Source: Alisma plantago-aquatica (Eukaryota > Streptophyta > Magnoliopsida > Alismatales > Alismataceae). Taken from it: a DNA stretch of 64,000 nt. This document shows positions 12,331 through 23,358 of the stretch, piece by piece. The position numbers were made by a program, and so were the translations under genes. Below the pieces are notes generated by a model. The model was given only the letters and a program-made list of their open reading frames with translations, searched no databases and was not told the origin of the DNA. Numbering within the stretch: position 1 is the stretch's first letter; every line of letters begins with the position of its first letter. The DNA lies in assembly GCA_963693085.1 (NCBI GenBank), contig OY856410.1, forward strand, positions 1,334,611,804 through 1,334,675,803. The letters are read 5' to 3'.

Positions 12331-12900
12331 GGAGCATTCACTATTCATTTCAATGTTGGTGAAAACAAAGTAAGACAACGAATTGTAGACCTGGGTGTAA
12401 GCATCATCCTTATGCCTCTCGTTTTAGCTCAGAGGATGGGACTAATCAAAATGGTAAAGACTGGAATGATGATTCAACTAGAAGACCACATATACACAAA
12501 TCGAGTAGGAATAGTGGAAGATGTCCCGATCTATATGTGATGATTCTTTATCCCATGTGATATTGTCATGATCAATACATTGGTAAACCTGACATGCCCG
12601 ATGATCTTTGGAAGGCCATTCCTCTCAACTGAGAGAGTGTTAATCAATTTCAAAGCAAGAATCATTACCCTACGAGTAGGGAACGATAGCATTGACTTCC
12701 ATGTGCAAGACTCGATGAGGGTGGCATCCCTCTTTGAGTTGGTTTACTTCAAGGATAGATATTATCAATTCCGTGAAGAGGTACAACAGGAAGCAAGCAC
12801 TGAAAAGTCCATATCTTATGATGATGTTATGCTTAACCAATATTTGGATGAGATGAATATCGATATGGACATTTATAAAGTCTACCTGTAAGATCCAGAC
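12331..12900 (+). pseudogene. Element A aspartic protease region
   Basis: DPGAFTIHFNVGENKVRQR is followed by VDLGVSIILMP (about 12388-12420). This aligns with VDLGASISIMP in element C, the Athila form of the Asp-protease active site. 12568-12891 continues with CPMIFGRPFLSTERVLINF, equivalent to the YPLIFGCPFITTTRALID region of C. Stops lie near 12538 and elsewhere. Confidence 0.75.
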
Positions 12901-13500
12901 CATAACGAGAAAAATGATGTAGTGTACGATAGCAAGATGGAAGCTACCCTTACAGCATTAGATGCAGTGATGCTCGATACAATTGAAGAGTCAATGCCAC
13001 CAATAGATGTTACAGTTACGACAACAATGCCACCTTCACCGAAACTTCCATTGTTACTCCACAAGACGAATAAGATGAAGGTTGCCTTGTCTCTTTCTTC
13101 GTATGCATATCACAAAGAGAATAGAGGCCCCCACCTGAGGTAGAACCAAGAGTACCAATGCCTACCCCACTACCCTGCAAAATGGTTGGAATGGACATGT
13201 CATCAGTGGCCCACATTTTTTGTAGAGATGTTCACATCCTAGACGACATCTTAGATGATAGTCTCCCAGGACATATGTTCTATACAACAACTATGGTAGG
13301 ATGTTGACAAGAGAGCACTTCTGAGGGATGTTCCTAAAAAGAGCATGGGTACAAAAAAGTTTGCGTAATGGTGCTAGAGAAGTTCCTTCACATTTACAAG
13401 GTACAACCGGTGTTTAATGACACAACTACCCTAGAAAAGAAACTCTAGGAAGACAACTTCAATTTTGAACCCATCAAGGAACTACAAGAGGCAGTCACAA
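12901..13500 (+). other. Element A, region after protease without recognisable RT
   Basis: In elements C and E2 the linker to RT and then the RT motifs (GYKMTDLTGVSQ, CIDYRKLN, MDDF) follow the protease. Here none is seen. 12922-13143 gives an open stretch rich in Thr, Pro and Ser that I do not recognise. The missing polymerase looks like an ancestral feature of this copy or a large deletion, since the sequence that follows has its own character. Confidence 0.5.
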
Positions 13501-13760
13501 GAGAAGGAATGTGGTTCCTCACACTGCTTATCAGGACCACTAAACATTGGGCATTGATCATAGTAGATCTTTAAAACCGACATATGACTGTTTACAATTG
13601 TTGTAGTGTTGAGTTCCTCAACACATCTCTTATATTTAAAATCAAAGAGGCATGAGATATTCTGAAGGTGCTAATATGCCTCCAATGTGCCATCTAGAAG
13701 GCCAGAACACGCCATGCCACCTACTGGAAGAACTTCATAATAAGAACCAAGGTTCCATAA
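13363..13760 (+). pseudogene. Degenerate stretch resembling a Ulp1/C48 peptidase core (segment 1)
   Basis: In one frame from 13363, with three or four stops, the translation includes EGMWFLTLLIRTTKHWALII and then a VYNCC stretch near 13590. The pattern hydrophobic strand, then HW.L.IVDL, then a short loop and VYN is what the His-containing strand pair of the Ulp1/SUMO-protease (C48) fold looks like. In plants such domains occur in several transposon classes. The catalytic Asp position would be Asn, and no clear DCG Cys motif follows; GDYTF near 13770-13790 may be its remnant. The resemblance is by eye only. Confidence 0.35.
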
Positions 13761-14118
13761 GAAGTAAAAGGGTTAGGGGATTATACATTCATCATTGTAT
13801 GCCTGGTCGAGGTAGTCAATAGATGAATCCCCTTTGAAGACCTGTTTCAAGAAGATTTGCACGGGCTTTGGGTGGTTACATGATGGAGGTAATCTATGAC
13901 CAATATTTCTTCAACAACCCGGTGATGCCCCCTTTGAAGACCTGTTTCATAAGAAGTAAAAGGGTTAGGGGATTATACATTCATCATTGTATGCCTGGTT
14001 GAGGTAGTCAATAGATGAATCCCCTTTGAAGACATGTTTCAAGAAGATTTGCACGGGCTTTGGGTGGTTACATGATGGAGGTCATCTATGACCAATATTT
14101 CTTCAACAACCCGGCGAT
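13756..14118 (+). repeat. Two-copy tandem duplication, 192-bp unit
   Basis: The block beginning ataagaagtaaaagggtt at 13757 recurs at 13949, an offset of 192 bp. Differences are few (ggtcgagg/ggttgagg, gacctg/gacatg, ggtaat/ggtcat). The end of the first copy, cctttgaagacctgtttc, repeats an internal stretch, so the join is a slipped duplication. 192 is divisible by three, so the frame is kept. Confidence 0.9.
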
Positions 14119-14157
14119 GGAGGTCATCTATGACCAATATTTCTTCAACAACCCGGC
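14074..14157 (+). repeat. Two-copy tandem duplication, 42-bp unit
   Basis: gatggaggtcatctatgacc and the 22 bases after it occur at 14074-14115 and again, identically, at 14116-14157. The unit is 42 bp (14 codons) and lies at the right end of the 192-bp duplication. Confidence 0.95.
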
Positions 14158-14272
14158 GATGCTCCCTGATGTGGTGCCTCCTGGACTACATACGGGTGTC
14201 CCACTACTAGAGAAGCTGTCCTGATGTGAACAGTTGTGAACCCTATAGAAAGGCCCTTATGAACGAGCACAG

Positions 14273-14503
14273 ATGTCAAAATGGAAGGTTGGATGGAAGG
14301 AAGAGGAACAAGATCAAGATGAGGGTAAGACGAAAGAGAAGATAGCTAAAAAACATGCAACCCATCCCCAGCCAACTTCAATAACTCTAACCCTCACAAC
14401 CATTCTAGAACTTGTTAAACAACCAGAAACAATTATGCATGAAGAAGGTGAGATCCAAGATGATTACCTCAAGAAGCAAGGCCTGAAGGTCCAACTTAGA
14501 TAA
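14273..14503 (+). pseudogene. Lys/Glu-rich open stretch of element A, unknown
   Basis: A 76-residue open stretch begins with a highly charged section (KEEEQDQDEGKTKEK), then Thr/Pro-rich residues and a second acidic part. No family is recognised. It lies between the two C48-like segments and probably belonged to the same element-encoded protein, with a continuation at 14515-14640 (FPKFERWLCEDLSKESLQ, LKWFLNEKGF). Confidence 0.3.
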
Positions 14504-14753
14504 TAGAGGTCAGCTTCCCAAAATTTGAAAGATGGTTGTGTGAAGACCTATCTAAAGAGTCCCTACAGATAATCATGAAGAACTTGAAGGCATACGATAG
14601 ACGGTTGAAGTGGTTTTTGAACGAGAAGGGATTTCTATCTTAAAGGATGATTTGTAGGAACACTAGCACCTAATGGTTACAATGACGTAATTGTGATGAT
14701 AGCCTACCAATCCCTTCTAGGATATAGCATACCGAACACACATATCCTACTTC

Positions 14754-15110
14754 ATGATAGTAGAAGATATCACTCACAACAAGGACTCTGGCGAGAAGGA
14801 GCGACTTCAACAATGCCTACAAATTTTGCTGCTAGAGTTTATATTCCTATCGATTACGCAGGACAACCAATGGACGCTCCTAGAAATAAATATTAAGGCA
14901 AAGGCCATAGTCCTTTACAACAGTGCTAACATGGATTTCTCTCTGATGAAGTAAGCAAATGCAACAAATCCAAGGATCATCACTGAACAGAAAGTGCAAG
15001 CCTATGCAGAAGCGATAATCATGATATTGCAAACTCATGGTAGAGGATATAACTACAACTCTATTAAGGACTTCCAGAAACCATAGTTTTTCCATAGAAG
15101 TCCTCAACAG
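14754..15110 (+). pseudogene. Degenerate stretch resembling a Ulp1/C48 peptidase core (segment 2)
   Basis: 14754-14954 is open and reads, near its end, EFIFLSITQDNQWTLLEINI, then IVLYNSAN. This resembles the C48 pattern F.F.PI...HWTL..I......YDS with the catalytic His replaced by Gln and Asp by Asn, so it would be inactive. The reading continues, after a stop, with EQKVQAYAEAIIMILQTHG. It is similar in layout to segment 1 about 1.3 kb upstream. No clear Cys motif is seen. Confidence 0.4.
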
Positions 15111-15344
15111 ATCCAAAAATCAAACAACTAGAGCTTACATTGCCACTACTAGATGACAACCTTGGTAGAGCAGGGAGTAAAGATTGAAAGTATGTAGCAA
15201 GAGAGGTACCACACGGTCGAGGGTGTCTACGCTGACATGCTGATGTGTTCTAGATGGGGAACCAATGAGCCTTGAAATGAAGAGCAAAACCATCCTATTC
15301 ATTTCTAACCTTTATCTTTGACACTCCAGGATGGAGTGTATCAT

Positions 15345-15360
15345 AAATTGGGGGGGGGGG
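15345..15360 (+). other. Element A polypurine tract (G-run)
   Basis: aaattggggggggggg sits ten bases before the proposed 3' LTR start at 15371 (TGTGAAAGG). G-rich tracts of the form AAGTTTGGGG precede the 3' LTRs of Athila elements C and E1. Confidence 0.55.
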
Positions 15361-15370
15361 CATAAACGGG

Positions 15371-16472
15371 TGTGAAAGGTACCTATCTCATACCCTCTTC
15401 TTAATTAATGTATCTACCTGATTTTGTAATACCATTACTTCATAATACAAATAATTTTGATCTTGAAAATACCCCCTTTTTTGGGGGGGAGGGGATTTTG
15501 AAATTTCTAGAACTTTTTGACAATTAGAATCAAATACAATAGGGACAATTTTGGATCCACTTATCTTGAACATAGTCTTCACTTCCTTTCTAAGACTTAC
15601 TCATCTTCATGCTAACTCTTAGTGTAATTATTTCAAGAATGACACATTTGGGCAATTTGATTTACCTAAAAACCTAAGTGTGATAGTGTTGCGACGTCAA
15701 TCTTACCTCATGAAAATGTTTCATGATGATTTCCTTCCCAGGATGAAACCTCAAAATAAGGAGGACTCTATCTAGTATGCTCCCAATTGACCACCCTACT
15801 CCCAACTACAGGTAAGAAAGCACATAATCATGGCAAGTAGGAAACAGTTTCCCCTTATAGTTCAAAAATTCCTACTTCGGGATCAAAAGAGGCTTGAAAA
15901 CCCAAAAACTTCCTTAAAATTCATGTCATCCCCAATCCTACGAGTAAGAATAAAAGTTGAGTGTTATAAAATAATGAGAGTTGTGTCCAATAAGATGCCA
16001 AAAGTCTTCCCATGGATGGTGTATTTCCATACTCAAGAATGTAGATATGTCATGCCTAGTAGTGAGGACTAAAGGACAAACTTTTACACACTTGTCTTTC
16101 AAAGTAGACCTCACATAGCCACCTGACATTACATCAGGACCTTATTGGGTAAAACTATCATTACAATAGTAAACATGGCTAAGGAAACCTAAGAAAGACA
16201 GGAAGAGCTGTAGCTTTAGCCTACCCTAGCAAAATAGTTAGGATTTCTAAAAAATAAAGTTGGGAGTGAAAGCTACTCATCTAGCACCTTATACAAGTAT
16301 TGCATGGGAAAGGATCATAAGTGCATCATGACGGAGAAATCATTCATCCAAAGAAGGTCGAAGCAGACAATACGAGAATCACAACTCATGGTCAGAGAGA
16401 GAGAGAGAGAGTCCTGGGATTGACAACATCTAGTCATGAAACATATGTCCTGACTTAAGGCTGGCGCAATGG
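15371..16472 (+). repeat. Element A 3' LTR, first segment
   Basis: Proposed to start at TGTGAAAGGTACC after the G-run and to run to the insertion site of element C (target aatgg at 16468-16472). The start cannot be confirmed because the matching end of the 5' LTR lies outside the window. With segments 29312-30860 and 35412-35639 the LTR adds up to about 2.9 kb, close to that of C. Includes a pyrimidine/purine mirror (ccccctttttt followed by ggggggga) at 15470-15494 and a GA run at 16395-16410. Confidence 0.55.
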
Positions 16473-17923
16473 TGATGAATGCATATTCATCTTAGCTTAA
16501 TAATCTCGATTGGCCCAGTTTTGGTTGCTTTCGTGCATTTATTGGCTTTATCTTCTAATATGTGCATTGACTTGGCTTAATTAAAATTATCCCTATTTTA
16601 ATACAATTTTTGCACCTATTTTTAGGTCACGATGAGCCTAAGAATATCAACCATAGCTAATTGGGCCTTTCTTCACTTCTACAAAAATCCGAGGCCCATC
16701 CACCAAGTGCTTTTCCTTGATTCATATCATTCCGTGGCCCACCTCTATTGCGTCCCTTCTCTACCAGTTAACCCAACCCTCATGATCAAGGCAGCAGCCA
16801 CTACTGCGGTCGAGAGCCGGCAGACACCGCAACCTTCCACCCTCTCTGCCCGCGGTCTAAGCAACCATCCAATCGCGATCCCTGCCACCTGTCCATGATT
16901 ACTGGATCATGACTGCCTCAAAATCACGACCGTCACCTTCACACGATCGTGATCCCTGTCAGCTACCCCTCAACCACGATCAACCTAGCTGCCCATGATC
17001 GCGACCCCCTCCCACTCCTCTTCAACACCCGTGACTAATGCTTCCATCCATTGCGGCCATTTTCTTCTTAGGAATGCGACAAGCGAGGAACCACGACCTG
17101 TAACTAGTCACACCTGCGACAGCAACTCATGCCCATGGTCTTCCTCCTTTCACCCTTGCGGATCATGATTCTTCTTCTCCCACACCCACGGTTCTCCTTC
17201 CCATGCCTGTGGTGACCTCCTCGCGATCTCCCTGCCTCCATCCTACCTGCGGTCTCTCCTCCCCATCGCCTACAAGCTGTGATCATCTTTGCACCGAGAC
17301 CACAATCACCTCTTCACCACCACACCCTCTCCTCATTACCATAGTGTCGACCTGCTACTAATCGTGACTGCTTCCAAGTAACTGCAACCTGCAGTTCCTC
17401 AAAGATCGTGGACATGTCCGTTCCATTATCGCAGTCGAGCATAGCAACACTGCGACAACAAAGTACCACAGACACCTATCTGAGATCCCTAGAACAGCGA
17501 CCTACAACATAGGCATGACCAAGCCAAGAGATCGCGACCTTCTACTCCCTTCTCTCATATCGTGACTGTGATCTTCTATGATCATGACCGCTTCCAGTAA
17601 TTGCGACCTTGCCCGTTGCATCTACATTTGCATCCACCACCTACCACAATCATCTGATGTTTCCATCCTTTTCTCACACCCCTACATGACTGTGACCCCC
17701 CCTCTCTTTTCCACAACACCATCACAACAGCAGAAAAGATCTGCCACCTCTCCGCCTCTTCTCTTGCCAACACAACAACAACACCGCGACTCCATCACCA
17801 AGTAGATCGAGCCACTGTCAAAATCGTGACCTGCAAAAGGAACCGTGATTAGTGAAAATACAAAAGCCGCAACCTGCTAAAAAATTACCAAGGTCGCGAA
17901 AGTAAGTCAGTGCCTAGCCTGCC

Positions 17924-17931
17924 TATAAATA
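17924..17931 (+). promoter_or_regulatory. TATA box of element C 5' LTR
   Basis: tataaata in gcctataaatagaacgc; the 3' LTR has the identical box at 28014-28021. It follows the end of the U3 phrase array. Confidence 0.75.
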
Positions 17932-18107
17932 GAACGCAACTCCAGCCAGTCAAGGATCATCGACAGATGTCGTTAGGCTGCAGGTCTATCCTGGGCCTAA
18001 GGAGACGACCTCCATAACCAAGAACCTGCCCCCGTGGTGGTTTTCTGCCCCGTTCACCTAGATCTGGAGTGTAGACTCTAGATCTGCAAGCCACTTCATC
18101 CAGATCT

Positions 18108-18137
18108 AGATCTAGATCTAGATCTAGATCCAGATCT
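18108..18137 (+). repeat. ATCTAG hexamer microsatellite in LTR leader
   Basis: About five units of agatct/atctag in a row. The 3' LTR has only two to three units at 28193-28208, so the array changed length after insertion or during copying. Confidence 0.85.
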
Positions 18138-19243
18138 GCTGCATCTATGCCATTCTACACCACCATCTCATCATCAAGCTGCTCCTCCTACTGCGAGCAA
18201 GGACTACGAGAAGAAAGAGAAGGTGGGGAGAGAAGATCTGCCCCGTCTATTGTGGTGTTCTTCCCTCCTCATCTAGATCTGCCCCAACTTTGTGTAGAAG
18301 ATTGTTTCTCCACCGAGCTGCGATCATCTTCTTCACCATGCTCATGGCAGATTCTTCTCTCTCTCTCTCTTATTTTTTTTGTTTCTCTCACCATGAGTGA
18401 GTAGTCTCCTTTCTCTGGGGTGCGGGGACTAGCCCCACTGCCCACGCTTTCTTGTCCTTTTTGTTAAACATTCCATGTCATGAATATAATCTTTCATTTC
18501 ATTGTTAATCATCGATGTTTGCTTGTGGATTGATCACATGTTTGCATTTATCTTGTTCGTTTCCTATGTTGCGAGAACTTCAATACGTAGGTTTGAGTGT
18601 CTATTAACATGGTTAACTCCCAAACTAGAAATAGAATGGGATTCCTTGAGGTTGTAAGTGTATGATCTGTGAGGGGACGAGCCATCCAGCCCACGGTGAC
18701 GCTTCTGTGTGCCTAAACATCCCTCAGGGAGGGCCACACCTTCATTTGGATTTCTGTATCTTTGGAGCCGTAAGTATGTGATCTGGATGGTGACGAGACA
18801 TCTGATACCTAAGGTGATGCTTACGCAAACATGACACTCGTATGGGGGGTTGTGTAGCAGCTCTACTTGGATGGTTATATCTTGCCTGGATGTTTGTGTT
18901 TGGACGTGTCTGCATGTGTAGTGGTGGTGAAACCCGAGACCATCCCAGCAATTCCCATCATAAATCTTTAATCAACTTTTAATCCTGCTTTTACTTTCCT
19001 CGCATTTAGTTTAATTAAACTAAAATCAACCAACCTTTGTTCTAAATATTAGTCTTGTTTCAACTAGATTTGACTAGCTAAAGATTCTTAAAAATGTTGT
19101 CCCTTGGGATTCGATCCTCAACTATACTAAGATAAGACCCGTCTGCTTGCGGGTGGTATTATTGCATAAGGTTTTGGTTAAGAACTCATGGATTTCAACC
19201 TTGAGTGAGTTTGTTAGTGCGATAATTTAACCACATCAAATTT

Positions 19244-19261
19244 TGGTGCCGTTGTCGGGGA
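19244..19261 (+). other. Element C primer-binding site (tRNA-Asp)
   Basis: tggtgccgttgtcgggga matches 16 of 18 bases of the complement of the plant tRNA-Asp 3' end, five bases after the LTR. Typical of Athila. Confidence 0.9.
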
Positions 19262-19419
19262 CAACATAATCATCTAGTTAAATCTAGTTCTTTTGAGACT
19301 AATTTAGGTTTTTATTTTACTTTAGATACTATCGATCTTATATACTAGAATTCAGTTCTACTCCTTCCATCTTACTAGTGAGAGGTCTTTTCATCCTTGG
19401 TACCCACAAAGTCTAGTGT

Positions 19420-21519
19420 ATGCGCCGCTCAGACAGTCTCAGACTCTTTGCTAGCTTTAACCCTGAGATAGACAGAACCTTTCACCGTCAGTACAGAGAG
19501 AACCAAGAAAGAATGGCTCAAGAGGAGGAAATTGCTCGAAGGGTATCTCAAGCCCTTAATGCACAAAGAGATAGACTTATGCAAGAAGCCGGAGCCGTAG
19601 TTCAAGAAGAAATCCAAGCAGCCCAAGTAGCAGCTCAACAAGCAGAGTCACAAAAAGACCTTAGGGAGTTCTCAATCCCTAAAGCTGCTGACATTCATCA
19701 CCCAGTGCAACCTCCTCCCATCAATGCTCCCAACTTTGAGATACAGGCACATTGGATCACTTTTCTTCAAAATAGCCCTTTCTATGGTAAGCAAGGAGAA
19801 GATAGTCAAGAACATTTTTTGAGGTTCATAGACTTATGCACCATGACAAAGAAAAATGGAGTCACAGATGATGCCATCAGACTCTGTCTCTTCAAGTACT
19901 CTCTTGCTGATAGAGCTATGAGTTGGTATAACTCCTTGAAATGCGAACCCATCACCACTTGGGAACAACTTCAAAATATTTTCCTGGAGAAATTCTATCC
20001 TCCATCTCTCACCTATGAAATTAGGGGCCGAATAACGCAATTGACTCAGGTCCCTGGAGAATCCATAGATGAAGCATGGGAAAGATACAAAGAGCTCCTA
20101 CGCAAGTGTCCACACCATGGCATTCCTAAAAATCAACTCATTGAAATCTTTTATAGGGGTGTGGATGATGACATCAAGAAGTTTTTGGATTCCTCATCTG
20201 GAGGAAACTTCATTCGTGAAAGCTATGATAGTGTGTGGAAGGTTTTCACCCTTGGATCTAAAAATCAAGCCAACTGGGGTAGACCCATAAGTAAAGGAGT
20301 GTTGATGGTTGCTATGGCAGAAGCTACTCCTGAGTACAAGTCTATTGTTGAGTCTCTTAAGCTTCTAGTCACCAAGCAAGACCAACTTGAATCGTCTTTT
20401 GCTACCTATGAAAGATGACGCTCACCCCCTCCACAACCACAAGAACAGATCAAGTCAGCTTCACTGTTCTGTGAAGCATGTAAAGCCACTGATCATTCTA
20501 CTCTAGCATGTAGCATTCTCTATGATGTTGTTCTGGGCAATACTTGTGCCCAAGGAGATAATGATCAAATGGAAAATCTGAATGATGTCAACACCATCCC
20601 TGGTCAGGGGTACTATAATCCGAATCAGAATAGGAACCATCCAGGTTTTCAATATGGAAATCCTTCTGGAGCGGAAAACTCGTGACAACTTGGTTCAAAT
20701 ACTCAACAACGAGGCCCGCCAGGATTCCAGTATAACCAACAACCAAATTTCGGGAATTAAGGGAACTTTAGAGGAAACTACCAGAATAGAAACTACAACA
20801 ATTATCAAAACAATTCTCAGATTCAGAATCCCAACCAAGTCCCCTATCAACAGCAACAACAAGGACAACAAGCCGGTCCCATCTCTCCTGATGACAAATT
20901 GTCAGCTATTGAGAAGATTTTGTAGTCACAACAGACTATGATAGTTAACCAACAAGCCCATCAAAAGGCTATTGAATCTCAACTAGATCAACTTGCATCT
21001 AGCATGAAGCCACCTACAGGATCCTTTACTGGCCAACCAGAGAACAATCCTAAGCACATAGAGAAATTGAAGGTTGTCACCACCAGGTCTGGAAAAGACT
21101 ATTCTGATCCTCCTGTCAAGGCACCTATGGTTATTACAGACAAGGATGACTCTGAGGCTGTCCAAGACTCTACAACATCTGAGTCTCAACCAAAAGTGCC
21201 AACGACTGATGATAAGACAAACAAGGAAAGTTTTGAAAAATCATTGGCTACAGAGGCAGAAGACACACCTGAGTCGGATTTGCCAGTATACAAGCCTCGT
21301 CCTCCTTTCCCATCCCATTTAAAGCAGGCAAATCTTAATACTCGATTCAACAAGTTCAAGGAAGCTATGAAGAAGCTTCATGTTGATATACCCTTTCTAG
21401 ATGCGCTGGCCGAGATACCAGCCTGGACCAAGTACTTAAAGTCTCTCCTCACAAGGAAGTATATAACTGAAGAATACGAGATAGTTAAGCTAGCACCAAC
21501 CACTTCTGATATCATCTAG
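19420..21519 (+). pseudogene. Element C gag
   Basis: One frame from ATG 19420. Residues 1-90 are charged, with a likely coiled coil (EEEIARRVSQALNAQRDRL). The capsid-type gag domain follows at about residues 110-245 (EHFLRFIDLC, SLADRAMSWYNSL, FLEKFYPPS, EAWERYKELLRKCPHHG, FYRGVDDDIKKFLD). Then come a CEACKATDHSTLAC knuckle-like motif, an N/Q-rich tail, and the PFPSHLKQANLNTRF linker to the protease. Stops in the same frame lie at 20416-20418 (TGA), 20683 (TGA), 20758 (TAA), 20923 (TAG) and 21517 (TAG). Several fit deamination of CGA or CAA/CAG. Confidence 0.92.
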
Positions 21520-22128
21520 AGCAAGATCCCCAAGAAGTAGAAAGATCCAGGATCCTTTGAGATTTCATGCCATATCAGTGACTCTTCATGTAAGAAGGGA
21601 TTGGTCGATCTTGGTGCTAGCATCTCTATCATGCCACTTAGCCTTTTCAAGAGGCTAGGGTTTGCAGAACTCCTCCCAACTAGAATGACCATACAACTTA
21701 CAGATAACTCTATGACTCTTCCCTTAGGAATCATCGAAGATGTCCCAATCAAGGTTGGAAGAGACTCTTATGTCCCATGTGACTTTGTCATCATGGACAT
21801 AAAGGAATACGCCAGATACCCTCTTATCTTTGGTTGTCCGTTCATCACCACTACAAGAGCTTTGATTGATGATGAAGCAGGGACCTTGCTGCTCAGACTA
21901 GGTAAAGAAACCCTCGAGTTCAAAGTTTTCGAAAGCATGCGAAGACCGAGCATACAGGAAGAAGTCTATTTGATTGATTGCATTAAGAAAATGTCACTCC
22001 TCACACAAGAGGAGTACGAACAAGACGATCCTTTAGAAGTGGCTCTAACAAACCTATCTACTGATAATTCAATCAGCGAACAAGTTAAGGATAGTATCCT
22101 TCACCTGGACTGTAGAAGAAGATCCTAA
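21520..22128 (+). pseudogene. Element C aspartic protease
   Basis: Same frame as gag. Active-site DLGAS at 21607-21621, followed by ISIMPLSLFKRLG, MTLPLGIIEDVPIKVG, YPLIFGCPF and ALIDDEAGTLLLRLG. Athila proteases use this DLGAS form rather than DTGAS. The frame changes near 22100, before the RT linker. Confidence 0.9.
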
Positions 22129-23358
22129 AGCTAGGTTCGAGGAACTCAAAGTTTTGAATGTAACTGAAGAGCCATGCGAGAATCTAGAAGCCCCTGAAAT
22201 GAAGCCCCTGCCTGAGGGACTGAAGTATGTGTTTTTATATGATCTCAAGGTTTGTCCAGTTATTATAAATTCTGATCTAACTACTGAACAAGAAGATAAA
22301 CTCCTAAAAGAATTGAAGGAAAGAAAGAAAGCTATCGGTTACAAGATGAGCGATCTCACCGGGGTTAGTCAAGCGCTTTGCATGCACAAGATTCCTATGG
22401 TGGAAGACCACAAGCCGACTGTTGAGCATCAACGGAAGTTGAATCCTAATATGAAGGAAGTAGTCCACCACGAAGTCATCAAGTTGCTCACTACCGGAAT
22501 CATCTATCTGATATCTGACTCATCTTGGCTGAGTCATGTACATGTTGTTCCAAAGAAAGGTGGAACTACTGTGATACGAAATGAAGATAATGAACTCATC
22601 CCCACTCGAACAGTAACCGGGTGGAGGATGTGCATCGATTATAGGAAATTGAACAAGGCCACACGCAAGGATTATTTTCTGATGCCTTTCCTAGATCAAG
22701 TCTTAGATTGATTGGCTCACCAAGAATATTTCTGCTATCTCGATGGTTACTCTGGATTCTATCAAATTCCTATACATCCAGATAACCAAGAAAAAAATAC
22801 TTTTACTTGCCCCTTTGGAACATATGCCTTTAGAAGGATGCCATTCAGGCTCTATAATGCGCCTGCAACCTTCCAACACTGCATGGCAGCCATATTTGTT
22901 GGTTTAACTGAAACCATTATGGAAGTTTTTATGGATGATTTCTCTGTATATGGGGATTCATATGATTCGTGCCTCAAGAACCCCTCCCTCATCCTCAAAC
23001 AATGCAAAGAAGCACATCTAGTGTTGAATTGGGAGAAGTGTCACTTTATGGTAAATGAAGGCATTGTCCTTGGCCATAGGGTCAGCAATTGAGGAATCGA
23101 AGTAGACAAAGAAAAGATTGAAGTAATTTCTAAACTCGCTATCCCAACCAATGTAAGAGAAGTATATGCATTCCTTGGTCATGCGGGATTCTATAGAAGG
23201 TTTATCAAGGATTTCTCTAAGATAACCAAGCCCATGACAAACTTGTCGCTGGCTTCTATTTTGATGAAGAATGTATTAGGAGTTTCAACAATCTAAAGCA
23301 TGCCCTTACAACAACACCCATCATTCGAGCCCCAGATTGGGATCGCCCATTCAGAATT
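22129..23358 (+). pseudogene. Element C reverse transcriptase
   Basis: The linker GYKMSDLTGVSQALCMHKI is followed by RT: WRMCIDYRKLNKATRKD (from about 22622), YLDGYSGFYQIP (catalytic Asp 22742-22744), FRRMPFRLYNAPATFQ, and FMDDFSVYGDS with the two catalytic Asp at 22934-22939. The tether [19 protein letters not shown] is near 23170. The catalytic residues are intact. Stops at 22709-22711 and 23090-23092 are both TGA where Arg is usual. A frameshift near 23245 leads into RNase H. Confidence 0.95.

Larger units (their letters stand above)
16473..19238 (+). repeat. Element C 5' LTR
   Basis: 2766 bp, paired with 26564-29306. Its U3 (about 16800-17910) is crowded with TCGCGA-core phrases (atcgcgacc, cacgatcgtgatc and variants). 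TATA at 17924-17931. Many LTR-LTR differences are CG against TG or CA. Confidence 0.95.

Noticed and set aside
16632..16898. 88-residue open frame in the 5' LTR of C and its partner at 26723-26989
   Set aside because: It lies in U3 upstream of the TATA box, has no start context or domain, and follows the LTR duplication.
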